Source: Paragonimus skrjabini miyazakii (Eukaryota > Platyhelminthes > Trematoda > Plagiorchiida > Troglotrematidae). Taken from it: a stretch of DNA of 64,000 bases. Each line of letters begins with the position of its first letter. Position 1 is the first letter of the stretch. The DNA lies in contig JTDE01000300.1 of NCBI GenBank assembly GCA_014338405.1, positions 147,825 to 211,824 of the forward strand. The letters run 5' to 3'. This document shows positions 1 through 10,109 of the stretch, piece by piece. Position numbers and translations under genes: made by a program. The notes beneath the pieces were generated by a model. That model saw only the letters and a list, made by a program, of their open reading frames with translations, was not told the origin of the DNA and searched no databases.

Positions 1-1250
1 ATAAAGAAAGTTTACAAATATTCGCCCTATTTACTGCCATGTTACTAAGCAAAAAAGATTTCGTACCAACACGACTATTCTGTCAAACATTATGGCCAAG
101 AAGTCAATACGAACTACACGTTCTTGCCGAATTCAAACCCAGTTCATATCCCAATTAACCGAAAAATCCAAAACGGAAATGCAGCAATAACTTCGGTGTA
201 ACGTGTAGCTAATTCACCCCTTTATCACGGACGGTTTATAACGGATGTGCAGCGAAGTTAATAACAGCTTTAACTAATGGATTATTGAATGCCAGTTCGA
301 AAACCTGTGTGTGCATGCCTGTCTATTATGTCCAAACGAGAACAATTTCCGTCGTGGAATGTGGATCTTCTCTGTTGGAAGTTATGGTGTGTGAACCATT
401 ATTAATAACGACTATCACGTTTAACGCGATGTAAAATGTGATGTTTTTTAAGTGTTTATTTTGCTTTGCACCTTGACGGACCCCCGAACACTTCATTGTT
501 TAGATATCCCATAAAAAAATTATACAGCCAATATATACGTTTCATCACTATCCTACTTAAAACAAATTCGACAACGGTTAGACTATTAATCAAACAAACA
601 AATTATAACGAAAGGCAGTGGGCTGAACTTTGCGGGAATTGCTTTCAAAAGAAATAAACTGTGTAGGAAAATAAGAAGCAATGACGGGACAAAACTGAAG
701 AAATCTTTGCTAAGAGTAGTAGTTCCAAAAATATTCGGTTCAAACAAACTTTGTCGTTTTGTTTTAACACTTCAATATATCTGTTTGGTAGACATTGCAG
801 CAGAGACCGTTTTGCTTTAGATCAAATATTTCTCTAGGCTTGCTTCAATCTAACCACCAATTCTGTCTTCTAGCTTTACTCCTGTGCCATACGCCAGCCT
901 ATGAGATCGAGATAATGAAAACCGAGCGACCTTAACCATCTCAATGGTCTTATCACGAAACCATCTTTTTGCTTCATGTTACGGTGAGCATGTAAGATAG
1001 AGTGCTGGTGACTGGTTTGATGAAATTGGACTGGGGCGGTTTCCTGATTGGGGAAAGTTCAACCAACCATAATTCACGCACAAGCTGCTTCAAGTGGAAT
1101 TACAGTCGGGCGGAGCCAACCAATCAAAAACGGTGGTCAGCTACGGTGTCGAATTTGTTTGCAATATGTGGTGACTAGAACAATTTGTATGACCTGTGTC
1201 AAATTCGGACAACTGAGTTGCTTGAGACAACGCCGTGGATCATAACAACG
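1..1250. other. Unannotated AT-rich sequence
   Basis: No recognisable gene, RNA or repeat. The short open frames here (63-65 codons) show no motif, no sensible composition and no splice context, and are best read as chance. Confidence 0.5.
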
Positions 1251-1370
1251 AACGGATCAATAAAAACGCAAAAGTGCTCCTCTCGTTATACAGGTTTTCG
1301 ATACTACTGTTTCCGATAAGTAGTTTGGCAGATTTGATAAGTTAGAAGAGACCCGGTTGCGAAAAACCTG

Positions 1371-1450
1371 GACTCCGGCTGGGTTCGAGCCAGCGACAGA
1401 TACAACATGCTCAAACGCAGCAAATGCTCTACCAGCTGAGCTACGAAGTC
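1371..1450 (-). repeat. tRNA-derived repeat head (tRNA-like, probably a SINE or tRNA pseudogene)
   Basis: Read on the minus strand, the segment folds largely as a tRNA. Acceptor strands GACTTCG (1444-1450) and CGGAGTC (1371-1377) pair over 7 bp with one G-T wobble. The D arm GCTC...GAGC and the T arm GCTGG-CTCGAAC-CCAGC are perfect. A-box and B-box promoter elements are therefore intact. The part between the D and T arms is about 31 nt, longer than the usual 23 for a class I tRNA, and the best anticodon loop lacks U33, so a working tRNA is unlikely. Downstream minus-strand sequence (about 1250-1370) may be the SINE body. This head differs in sequence from the hammerhead repeat family elsewhere in the window. 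The overlapping peptide-like frames on both strands are translations of the tRNA-like sequence, not proteins. Confidence 0.6.
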
Positions 1451-1459
1451 ACACCAGAA

Positions 1460-2550
1460 ACCCGGAGATTTCACATTTGTACCTAGTAACCCACTCAACC
1501 AACTGTGTCATACGGAATTCACCAAATGATCCTGCCGATTGACCGTCCAGGCAGAATTTCTCGATCAATTCACGCTGGAATCCACCATCGCCACCGATGA
1601 GCAGTGACAATGAATTACTAATGAGTAATCTCCCTTTAAAAACGGTGGTGATTTTCTGATAAATCAAGGTTACTTGACGCCGCTCAGACCTATGTCCTGA
1701 TTTTTATTGAATTCTTAGTCTAGTACGCAACAGGTGGTTATCATTTTATACAATCATAACCACAGTATAAATACCATTATGTTGGCGGCCTATTTCACTA
1801 TCATGAGAATGGTTTCAATCCAGCAAATTCCTTGTGTTGACTTCAGAGAGCGTCATTTGTAAATTTCTGATATCTCCACTTTGGACTAATTGTTTTGCAT
1901 TCTTCAGGATCAACAAAGGAAAGCAGAAGCTGATGGTGTTCTCACAATTTTGTTCGAAAGCTTTTTTGTCTCATGGGAATTAACCTTAAGTGCACAATTT
2001 CTCCATTATATGTGGCAGGGAGATTTTGTCAGAGTTCAGGATAGATGATTTTCAATGCTGGCTACCAATAAGTGGCAAACAGAAAGTGATACAAAACAAC
2101 AGTGAAGTTCTTGGGGACAATAGGCTTCATGTTTCTTGCAGCACACGGTATGAATAATCTATAAATAAGCATATTTTCAAAACAAAAGCCTCCACAGTTC
2201 TTGTCGCATCCAAACCATTTTATAGTTTAGTTTTTTTTGCTATATTTAAATGAAGTTACTATCTATCAATTCTTGTAGCAGATGTGTGCAAATATGTGTG
2301 TCCGATTCATATTCTTACTGGCACAATATTTTAACCCCCCTAATCTGATATATTTTTCATGCAGTTGTTACTGTATGCCTCAATTACTCACTCCAATGAA
2401 GTCTATGACCTCAACATGATTGAGAGGTTTCTGATCATGGGTTCATCGGGTGTAGGGAACAGAGTTTCCCTATTTTTCCACTTTCTAAATCATCGGGCAA
2501 ACTGAACATTATTCACACTGGCGTTATAGATATTACATTTGCCTCAGAGT
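1460..2550. other. Unannotated sequence
   Basis: No ORF, RNA or repeat I can support. Confidence 0.45.
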
Positions 2551-2554
2551 CACT

Positions 2555-2740
2555 AGAACTAGAGTGCATATTCCGGTTCGGACGAGGATATCCACTAGTG
2601 GTCAGCTCTAATGAGAGCAAAACTCGGATCTGATGCTTCCTTATGAAGTGGAGCAACCGAAAGGCTTACCAGCATGCAAGGGCTGTGAGCAAACCTAGGT
2701 GGCGTTCAAAGTGAAAATTTTTAAATCCCATGAACATCAG
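2555..2740 (+). repeat. Hammerhead-SINE copy, decayed, 3' part
   Basis: The stretch aligns by eye to the 3' half of the hammerhead repeat family: a GATAT lead-in, a decayed ribozyme core (GTGGTCAGCTCTAATGAGAGC, then AAAACTCGGATC), followed by CTTCCTTATGAAGTGG and a GTGGCGTTCAAAGTG tail like the family's GTGATGTTCA. Core bases CTGA and GAAA are mutated, so self-cleavage is not expected. The tRNA-like promoter half is missing or beyond recognition. Confidence 0.55.
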
Positions 2741-2744
2741 TAAC

Positions 2745-4720
2745 TATCATTTGATTTTCTTTGAAATTACCTTGCAATTGCAAAAACTTCTTTTCCGATT
2801 TCTTGGTCTTTGAGATGACATCTTTTCACTCAAACAGACTGACCAGACTTGAAGTCTGTGGAAATGTTTTCAAAGCTCATTTGCAAAACATTGATTCCCG
2901 CATCAATGTCTGTGGAGTGGTTATATTTTCACTATAATGACGCCTCTCATGGGGGTTGGTTCTTGAACATTTGAACTTAAGCTAAAATTACCTTAACCAA
3001 TGGAGAGCAGTAATTATTGAAAATATAACATTTCTCTGTTGACGCCTTTTTTTCTACAAAATATGCACATGTTTTTTTCTTTTTGCATGAAGCTGGTCAG
3101 AATTTAAATGAACAACCGTACAGTAATTCGATAAGCCAACAGCTTTCATAGGCTTAAGCTTACACTGTCATTCTATGAACACAAATTTCACTAAGTACAA
3201 CATAGAAGTGATTAGCACAGAAAAAGTTGATGAGGAAATCTTCAATCTTCTCTCTTTGCTACTTTGAACAATTTACACTTGAGGCTGATATCACATTGGT
3301 TATGCCAGGACAACGATTATGGCACATTCACGCGTGTGTAAATGAAATCGCCTGTAAACCAGTAAGAGCAAACAAACGGAAATAGCTGAACACTAAGGAT
3401 CTCAAATTATCTGGGAACAGAGCCATGATGTTTACAAAACCACATACAACTATTTATCTAAGCATTCTGCTGGTTTGTTATTGGTTACCCAAGAACATTG
3501 TCTCACGATTCGTTTGAAATGAATTTAAATACTAAAGAATAAAACCACTGTGCTGTTGTTTTATCCTTTGGATAAATGCTTATGGCCTGTTGAATTTATA
3601 ACAAATACTTGGATTCGATAACCTGACAACGATAGAGTTGTTTGTGACATCAACTTGGTAATCCATGGCTATTCTTTTAGTCCAAAATAATAAAGACAGT
3701 ATTCGCGTAATCTACACAACCTGTATAGAAGAGAACATTGAAATAGTTGTCAGTTTAATAAAAAGCTTTTTGATTTTAACAATATTCTTCATCACAGCGA
3801 GGACTTCCACATGTTTCAAATAGGATACCTTTGTAATTTTATTATATTAATCCGAATCTTATTAAACATTCAACTTGAAAGGTATACTGGAATAGCTGTT
3901 GGTCGATTAGTTAAGGTAGATACCACAAAATTTCAGAACGGTTGAATTGTTACTGTTTCTACCTGACCCAAGTTGCTACCAAAATTTGGATAACGCTTTC
4001 TATGTAGTTGCATCTTTGTGTAGTTCGTCCGCGAGGTGCAATACCTAATCCAGCATCCGAGAATATTTCAACATACTTCGTAACATAAAATGACAATCGA
4101 ATTTAAAAACTGACATGTGGGTTGCAAAAGTTTAACAAATTCGCATTCGCAAAAATTTGCACTTCGTCAATGCACGTAATCTGACCTTGATATATTTTTA
4201 AAAATCTGGATAGTAAGATGTTCACATAGGTGCTTATTTGCCCAAAAAATGCTAACTATCGTTTGGTGCAATCTTCGCATGCGGATTTTTAATTCCAGCC
4301 GACGCATATCCATTATTTATCCGAACGTCTATTACTCATTCGCACTACAGTATTTGGACGTGATGGCTGTTGCGCTGGATCAAATGTTTTCACGTAATTC
4401 GTCAATCTTCTAAGTTTTTAGCGAGTTAATTTGTTCATAATGGTCTTTTTGTTTGAAAGTAGCGGCCACTAAACATAGGAAATCTTTCGAGTGACAAACA
4501 CACTTAGAAACGCACTGGATCTTACAAAATCATGTCGTTGATAGTTGTGATTGAGTAGATGTAAATTGTCCCATAGTGGCCGCTCATTGTTCGTTACGGT
4601 CTATAAACCACAAAAATATGGTTCGTGGTTTCGTGCGCACATTTTTGCCTTAATTCGCACGTCTGTGTTTTGACTACACACGATGCACTGTATCATTATA
4701 CTTCACAGGAATAGTCAACT
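2745..4720. other. Unannotated AT-rich sequence
   Basis: About 2 kb with no ORF of note and no recognised repeat. Confidence 0.45.
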
Positions 4721-4721
4721 A

Positions 4722-5094
4722 TTTATGAAGCACTAGACTCGAGTTTCGCTCTCATTCGAGCTCGTCAGTAGTGCATATCATCGCAACTGCCGGGACTTGA
4801 ATCACGGACACGCTGTTCATGAGGCAACCGTGTTTACCACTGCGCCATTGACCTCACGTTAGGCACGACCTAATTATCATATGAGAACGCTCATCCACTT
4901 TCGCTCGTGAGTAATGATCAGGTTGCCCGATCGTCTCAAAATGGAGACACACTTACTGTCTGTTAACTCCAATCGATAACCCCGCGATTAGGACTTCCTA
5001 GACAGACCGAGATCTCCGACCTCATTAAACCTGCTAGGCGATATTTTAGATTACTGATGAATAGTGGGGGATTTGGTTAATTTCAAGTTGAACC
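4722..5094 (-). repeat. Hammerhead-SINE copy, near complete, begins in the previous unit's 3' tail
   Basis: Read on the minus strand from 5094 downwards, the copy starts with the family's 3' tail (CCAAATCCCCCACTATTCATCAGTAATC, here 5049-5094 with its lead-in). It then runs straight into the 5' part of a second unit (AAGTCCTAATCGCGGGG, then GTTAACAG), the tRNA-like promoter (A box TGGCGCAGTGG, B box with TTCAAGTCCC) and an intact 45-nt hammerhead at 4730-4774. It stops about 9 nt past the ribozyme cleavage site. Tail-then-head order means the source molecule was at least a partial tandem multimer or a circle. It lies head to head with the plus-strand copy at 5095-5492, making a large inverted repeat. 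Confidence 0.85.
4730..4774 (-). ncRNA. Hammerhead ribozyme, all core bases present
   Basis: On the minus strand: stem I GCACTA (4769-4774) pairs with TAGTGC (4730-4735) over 6 bp; core CTGACGA; stem II GCTC/GAGC around the loop GAATGA; GAAA; the self-complementary CTCGAG as stem III; then TC before the predicted cut. It is identical in sequence to the motif at 5337-5381. The order (open stem I, closed stems II and III) is type I. Stem III is minimal, so cleavage may work best as a dimer, as known for other natural hammerheads with short stem III. Activity is inferred, not shown. Confidence 0.82.
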
Positions 5095-5263
5095 GAGATT
5101 TCGACCCGTCTAGAAAGTCCTAATCGCGGGGTTATCGATTTGAGTTAACAGGACAGTAACTGTGTCTCCTTTCGGGGCGATCGGACAACCTGATGATTAC
5201 TCACAAGCGAAAGTAGTTAAGCGTTCACATATGATAACTCGGTCGTGCCTAATGTGAGGTCAG

Positions 5264-5318
5264 TGGCGCAGTGGTAAACACGGTTGCCTCATGAACAGCG
5301 TGGCCGTGGTTCAAGTCC
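5264..5318 (+). promoter_or_regulatory. Internal pol III promoter (A box and B box) of the hammerhead-SINE
   Basis: TGGCGCAGTGG (5264-5274) fits the A-box consensus TRGYNNARNNG, and GGTTCAAGTCC (5308-5318) fits the B box with one change. The flanking sequence no longer forms a full tRNA cloverleaf, so this is a tRNA-derived promoter and not a tRNA gene. Its position just upstream of the ribozyme means the transcript should contain the hammerhead. Confidence 0.75.
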
Positions 5319-5336
5319 CGGCAGTGGCGATGATAT

Positions 5337-5381
5337 GCACTACTGACGAGCTCGAATGAGAGCGAAACTCGAGTCTAGTGC
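5337..5381 (+). ncRNA. Hammerhead ribozyme, all core bases present
   Basis: Stem I GCACTA (5337-5342) pairs with TAGTGC (5376-5381). The core CTGACGA is at 5343-5349; stem II is GCTC (5350-5353) with GAGC (5360-5363) around GAATGA. GAAA is at 5364-5367, the fourth A being A15.1, which pairs with T5374 (U16.1). The palindrome CTCGAG (5368-5373) closes stem III with few or no loop bases. GTC is at 5373-5375, and cleavage is predicted after C5375. Every invariant position of the hammerhead core is satisfied. The nearly loopless stem III suggests a weak monomer, or activity as an RNA dimer or in a tandem transcript. Confidence 0.85.
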
Positions 5382-5494
5382 TTCTTTTTGAAAGTGGCCG
5401 ATTGTAAAGTCTATCGGGATGCGACAGCTGCGATTAATTGTGGGTGATGTTCAAATTGAAATAAAACCAAATCCCCGACTACTCATCAGTAAAC

Positions 5495-6325
5495 TATTCA
5501 TGAGTTTTTAACCGATATTATCTACAAATCTTTGGTATGTAGTGGACGTTGGAAAATAGCCAACTATTTTCTTTAAGAAATATACAATTGACAAGAATTG
5601 TTTCATTTTTCAACGTGAGTTGAAATGACAGTAACCATTTTATAGTTTGGTTACCTCCAGTGTAATAAACAGAGAGATTTGTCTTATATTAAGCGTACGG
5701 TATATTTTTGAATTTGGTCAACAGTCAGTTGTTTATGTAAAAAACACCCCTTTAACTGTTACCGTACATAGTCCTTTGACTGTATGTTAATTTTATTATT
5801 CCACTGTCGCCGCTGGGATGGTTCATACTTTAAAACTCCTTTGGGAATAAGCCTACCAAATAAGCTACTGCTTCCCATCTGGCGAACCAGATAAGACACG
5901 GTCAGGTATACATTATTTTTGACTATATCCGTTTTAACAATTAATTGTCAACTTTTATCTTACAGCCATATATCAACGCAGTTTGTTATCCGCAAACAGC
6001 TTGTTAGGCAAATTAACATCTCTTCTTAGAAATTCTGATGAAAAGACTTTACATCTTATCCGACCTCGTCACGAGTTTGTTTGGCATCATTTTGATAATG
6101 TCTTAGCTGGTTAAATACGTCCAATATTAATCAATTAGATAGATGCAAAGTAACCTTTAGAAGAAGTCTTAGGCGTATTGCTTATTTATACGCTTACCTG
6201 TACAGATTGAAAACATCAAGTTTAGATCACAACCCTTACCTTAAGATAAACCGTTCAGATAAGGTTCATAGATTCGAGCTTTACACTTATTACTGTCCAT
6301 CAGTGGTACACAAAGCTTGAGTGAC
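5495..6325. other. Unannotated sequence
   Basis: Nothing identifiable; AT-rich, no ORF of note. Confidence 0.45.
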
Positions 6326-6329
6326 TGAA

Positions 6330-6425
6330 TTTTGCACTGTGTTTCAAGTTCTCATGAAACAACTACTTCGATCACCGCGTCATTGTCCTCACCGTAGGTA
6401 CAGCAGAATTGTCGAATCTTGACGC
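6330..6425 (-). repeat. Hammerhead-SINE fragment, decayed tRNA-like part
   Basis: On the minus strand the order GTACCTACGGTGAGGACAATG, a GCGGTGAT A-box remnant, then TTTCATGA follows the family's GTGCCTAATGTGAGGTCAATGGCGCAGTGG...CCTCATGA. The ribozyme part is not recognisable. It is a short, old fragment. Confidence 0.5.
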
Positions 6426-6699
6426 TTAGTTACATCTATTTGTGAACGACACCGGAGGTGCTCGATTGCTCGGACAAGACACAATCGTTCTCCTCTAGAC
6501 TGCTATCGATGAGTTCAAAAATCACGTCTTCCATCCAGCACACAATTCGATAAACCTGACACACGAAGTTCTGAAGCAGTAGGAAATTCTTTCAGAATGG
6601 TGTGAGTGGTGTGACGTGCAGTCGAAACCAGAAAGCGCGCACGGACTCAATTTGAACTGAGAAACTGAGCGTGCTGCTGTGTTGTTGATGCCGTTTTAA

Positions 6700-6905
6700 T
6701 TTTCGTTTATGTCAGTCGTGTGCACGGCTTACTGGGCCTTTGGCTAATGTCGTTTTTGTTGTTTCCTTTTACAGGACTGCTGATGAAACTCTTTCCTCCC
6801 CCGGAAGAACGCTGTCCCCTGTTGCCTCCACGTCGCCTTAAATTTGGTCCACAAGTATAACTGTTAATCAGAGTGGAACCGGCAAGTTTGTACGTTAAAG
6901 TGGTA
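6700..6905 (+). repeat. Dispersed repeat of unknown type, copy 1 (similar to 34195-34400)
   Basis: A pyrimidine-rich run ending TTTTACAGGACT is followed by a segment sharing GAAGAACGCT and the order CTGC/TTCCACR with the second copy near 34.3 kb. The pyrimidine run plus CAG looks like a 3' splice site. Downstream of it one frame stays open for about 28 codons (with FPPPEERCPLLPP) before a stop. It may be an old transposon or the duplicated end of a host exon. I do not recognise the family, and two copies are too few to define its borders. Confidence 0.35.
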
Positions 6906-6909
6906 AGCA

Positions 6910-8660
6910 GTTGATTAATCCAAATACGTTTTAATAATCATTATTTGCGTCTTGTTTTGGAAAATCTTGATTTTTGCGTTATATTAACACAGAAATTGAA
7001 GTATTTGTGTGTAACATGCACAACTAACTGTACAAAGTAAAACTGTAGAGAGTGGTATACCTCTAATTGAACCCGTTGATTTGTGTCCATGTTTTGAACT
7101 TATACTTCAATCTCTTAACACGTTCCGATGTGTACAAAAGAAGACTTCCCTGACAGATATTTAAATTTTGTTTACTCACTCAACTGTATACATACAATGT
7201 CAGATTATACTCACTATCTTAATGACTGCCTTGAAAGAAAACGTAAAACTTCAGTTTAACACTAAACGACATGGCCATTTCAGTGTGAGAAACTAACAGC
7301 CGAAGCTATTAGTATGTACACACTCAAGATAGGATAGTGGCTTTTGGTTGACGTTGCCTAGAAAATTGTGGGCAATTTAAGTTTTCCATGTAGCAGCAAT
7401 TTGTCAGGCGGGTAAACTAGCCCAACAACATAATCGCGTTCGACCAACTGCCTTGTAAATGACACGGTCCAGTTTTAGTTTCCAGATTTGGTCGTTATTT
7501 CCTACTCGTATGAAGGACTAACCTGACATTTCTTGTTTAAGTGTGAATAACGTATCACTTTTATGCACCACTGTATGAGCATAACGGTTTTATACAATTG
7601 CCAACTTAAATGGTTAAATACACCTTTACTAGGCAGTGGTCATCCAAAAGGGTCTTCAAAAAAGCGCAGTACGTCTTATACGCTTGGTAATGCACAATCC
7701 ATACATCTCAAGAAATATGGCTTCATAGCTGCTTGTCGCGCAGCTGAACAGTACTCGTGGTCGGCTGTTACAAAATCACTGGTCTTATGCAGAACGGTTT
7801 GAACACCCGCTCCTCAATTCACTAAATCATATGTGGTCTTTGAATACAAATGTGGACGTGCGTCTTACTTTTGCCACCGACCCGAATGCTAGCTTGAATC
7901 GGAGGCTATTGAGAACCTGTCAATTCAGCCAATTTAACATCCGCTCACACGTTCGCCAAATGAGTTATTGGCAAATATTTAGAGGCAATCATCCTCATTG
8001 ATCGCAAAGTATTAACACTGACATCCTGTTGAGAACTCGAAATTAATAGTTACTATATATCCATAGGAAAGTGATCGCAATCAAATTTTGTCAACTTATT
8101 TTGTACTAACGGGTTTTTAACCATGACCTCTGTCGTTTCGTATTTGTGGTTAGGACGTTCATATGTGCAAACCATCCACAGTAATGGGGTACTGATATCG
8201 AGCTTAAGTCATGTAATGCCAGTTTTCTCTTTGCTTCGTTTGAATTCATGACCGGATTTGACTGGTTCAAATGCCAATATACATTATGACTTTTTGTCAG
8301 TTACTCTGGTTCCACAAAATATGAGGTTTCATAAGATAGCTTAGCTACATTGTTTCGTAGACTGTTTTTTTATATGTGTAAGATTTGGCAAGTTGATATA
8401 TTTGAAAAAAAGAAAGAAGTTAGCCATACCTTTTGTAATCGCAATCGAAATAAGCCAATTACAAAATATTATCCAATAGCTGATCGAATTTAACCGTTGA
8501 ATTTGGTGTACTGTTGCTTTCTAAGGTATTATTGTTCTCCTTATGTTTGGACAATCCTATGTGATGTTACAGTGATAGAAGAATAATCATCGTGGAAATT
8601 CAATACCATATATTTGTGTAGCCATGATAATGAATTGACTTCGTCGTGTTATTCAGTCTT
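6910..8660. other. Unannotated sequence
   Basis: No recognisable feature. The 79-codon frame at 7563-7802 lacks motifs and is treated as chance. Confidence 0.4.
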
Positions 8661-8667
8661 CAACGTC

Positions 8668-9030
8668 GCTGATCGGAGTTAACAGGACAGTTACTGTATC
8701 TTCCCTCAAGGCGATCGGACAATCAGAGTATTACTCACAAGAGAATGTGGTTGAGCGTTCACACATGATAATTTGGTCGTGCCTAACGTGAGGTCAATGG
8801 TGCAGTGGTCAACAGGGTTGCCTCGTGAAACTGTTGCCGGAATTCTAGTTCCGGCAGTGGCGAGGATATGTACTACTGAGGAGCTCAAATGAGAGCGAAA
8901 CTCGAGTCTAGTGCTTCTTTTCGGAAAGACCCGACTGAAATATCTATGGGAACGTGACAACTGCGAGCAATTATGAGTGATGTTCAATTTATACGGAAAT
9001 CAAAAACCCCTACTACTCATCATTATACAT
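8668..9030 (+). repeat. Hammerhead-SINE copy with intact ribozyme
   Basis: The leader GGAGTTAACAGGACAGTTACTG, the GTCGTGCCTAACGTGAGGTCAATGG box region and the tail GAGTGATGTTCAATT with CTACTACTCATCA follow the family in order. The A box has one change (GGTGCAGTGG) and the B-box region has drifted (AATTCTAGTTCCGG). The hammerhead at 8870-8914 is intact. The copy begins inside the leader, so it is 5' truncated relative to the full unit. The minus-strand open frame across it (8706-8987) is simply the antisense reading of this repeat. Confidence 0.82.
8870..8914 (+). ncRNA. Hammerhead ribozyme, core intact with conservative changes
   Basis: Stem I GTACTA/TAGTGC pairs over 6 bp with one T-G wobble. 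The core is CTGAGGA, where position 7 has changed and is allowed to be any base. Stem II GCTC/GAGC encloses loop AAATGA. GAAA, CTCGAG and the GTC triplet follow, with cleavage predicted after C8908. The total length is again exactly 45 nt. All differences from the motif at 5337-5381 fall at positions free to vary or keep pairing, which argues that the fold has been under selection or that the copy is young. Confidence 0.8.
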
Positions 9031-9034
9031 TGTC

Positions 9035-10100
9035 CCTTCATTTCGTGGACTGCTTCAAAATGCACGTCCACGCATCGTCAGTTGTACATCAGAAAAGCCC
9101 ACCTCGTAAAAGCACTTCGTTTAGCGGTTAATCAGACAATGTTTTTTCAAACCTTGGAATGTACTGAGACTACTCGGTATAACTTTGGACGATAGGGAAA
9201 ACACTATGAGATCACGGATAAGTTTGTCTCTTTGGACCACACTCGGGTGCCAGTAGCGAGTTTGTTTTCTTCAATAAAATGCTCTGTGCAAACCAAGAGA
9301 AGAAATTTCAGTTTTTCCGCACAGACGTATTTGTCTAGGTGACAAAACATGAAGTATAATCATGGAAATGAAGAACAGGCTAGGAAAGAGGATCGTAATC
9401 GGCATCAGTTATGAAAAGCCTTACGTTGGGTTTGATGTGGAAATTAAGTTGAATGAGGAATAACGGATGATTAATGAGACCGGATACGTGCAAATATGTT
9501 TGTACTTGGATCTACTGAAATATACAGGAATACGCTTAGAGAAAAATTAGGTACGAAGGGTGGATTATGTCCAACAATACATTTTCTGAAAATTGCTTAC
9601 ATCTTTTTAAATGAAGAACAACAGTAAAGTCAACGAGTCGTTCACGTAGGACACTAGTGCGACACGACAGATATTTAAAGGGTTTGACAAAAGTGTACAG
9701 CCGTTTACCAACAAACCAAGGTAAACAACGTGTGGACAATACATGCAGTGTACGAGCATACACACTTTAATAAGTCCACTTAAGGAGTAGCAGACAGTGG
9801 ATGGATAAGTCAAGCGCTGAACTTAAAACGAAAACCACCAGACTTTGGTGAAAATATCAATAACATGAAGTAACGATACCATGCTGTTAGTCGAAGTATT
9901 CTCCAGATAGGTGACAGAAAACCGAGGGGAGAAACAGGCATCAGAAGGATTTTCTCACTGATTCCTTTCCTCGATAGAAAACAAAATGCTAGCAGATTTG
10001 TATGTTTTAAGAACCAAACTGCTATAACCTCATCAACATGCTAACTTGGATGAACCGTCCTGAAAGACTAGAGAAGTAAACCTGGTTGGATATTTGATGC
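9035..10100. other. Unannotated; may hold the eroded 3' end of the adjacent minus-strand element
   Basis: Minus-strand frames at 9536-9813 are weakly protein-like and lie downstream of the reverse transcriptase remnant at 10.1-11.7 kb, where an element's C-terminal part would sit. I could not match them to a family. Confidence 0.25.
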
Positions 10101-10109
10101 CCTACACCA

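Larger units (their letters stand above)
5095..5492 (+). repeat. Hammerhead-SINE copy, best preserved
   Basis: This is the clearest unit. A 5' leader (AAGTCCTAATCGCGGGG, then GTTAACAGGACAGT) is followed by a tRNA-like promoter with an A box TGGCGCAGTGG at 5264-5274 and a B box GGTTCAAGTCC at 5308-5318, about 44 nt apart as in real tRNA genes. The hammerhead is at 5337-5381. The 3' tail contains GTGGGTGATGTTCAA and ends in ACTACTCATCAGTAA. No protein is encoded, so mobilisation must use another element's reverse transcriptase. There is no clear poly(A) tail. The layout matches the schistosome Sm-alpha family (pol III boxes plus hammerhead), which is established knowledge; direct homology to Sm-alpha is not claimed. 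Confidence 0.88.

Noticed and set aside
1304..1542. Open frames on both strands giving peptides such as VAQLVEHL and TPAGFEPAT
   Set aside because: They are translations of the tRNA-like sequence; such peptides commonly appear when tRNA-derived repeats are translated.
8706..8987. 93-codon minus-strand frame
   Set aside because: It is the exact antisense of the hammerhead repeat copy at 8668-9030, which explains its openness.
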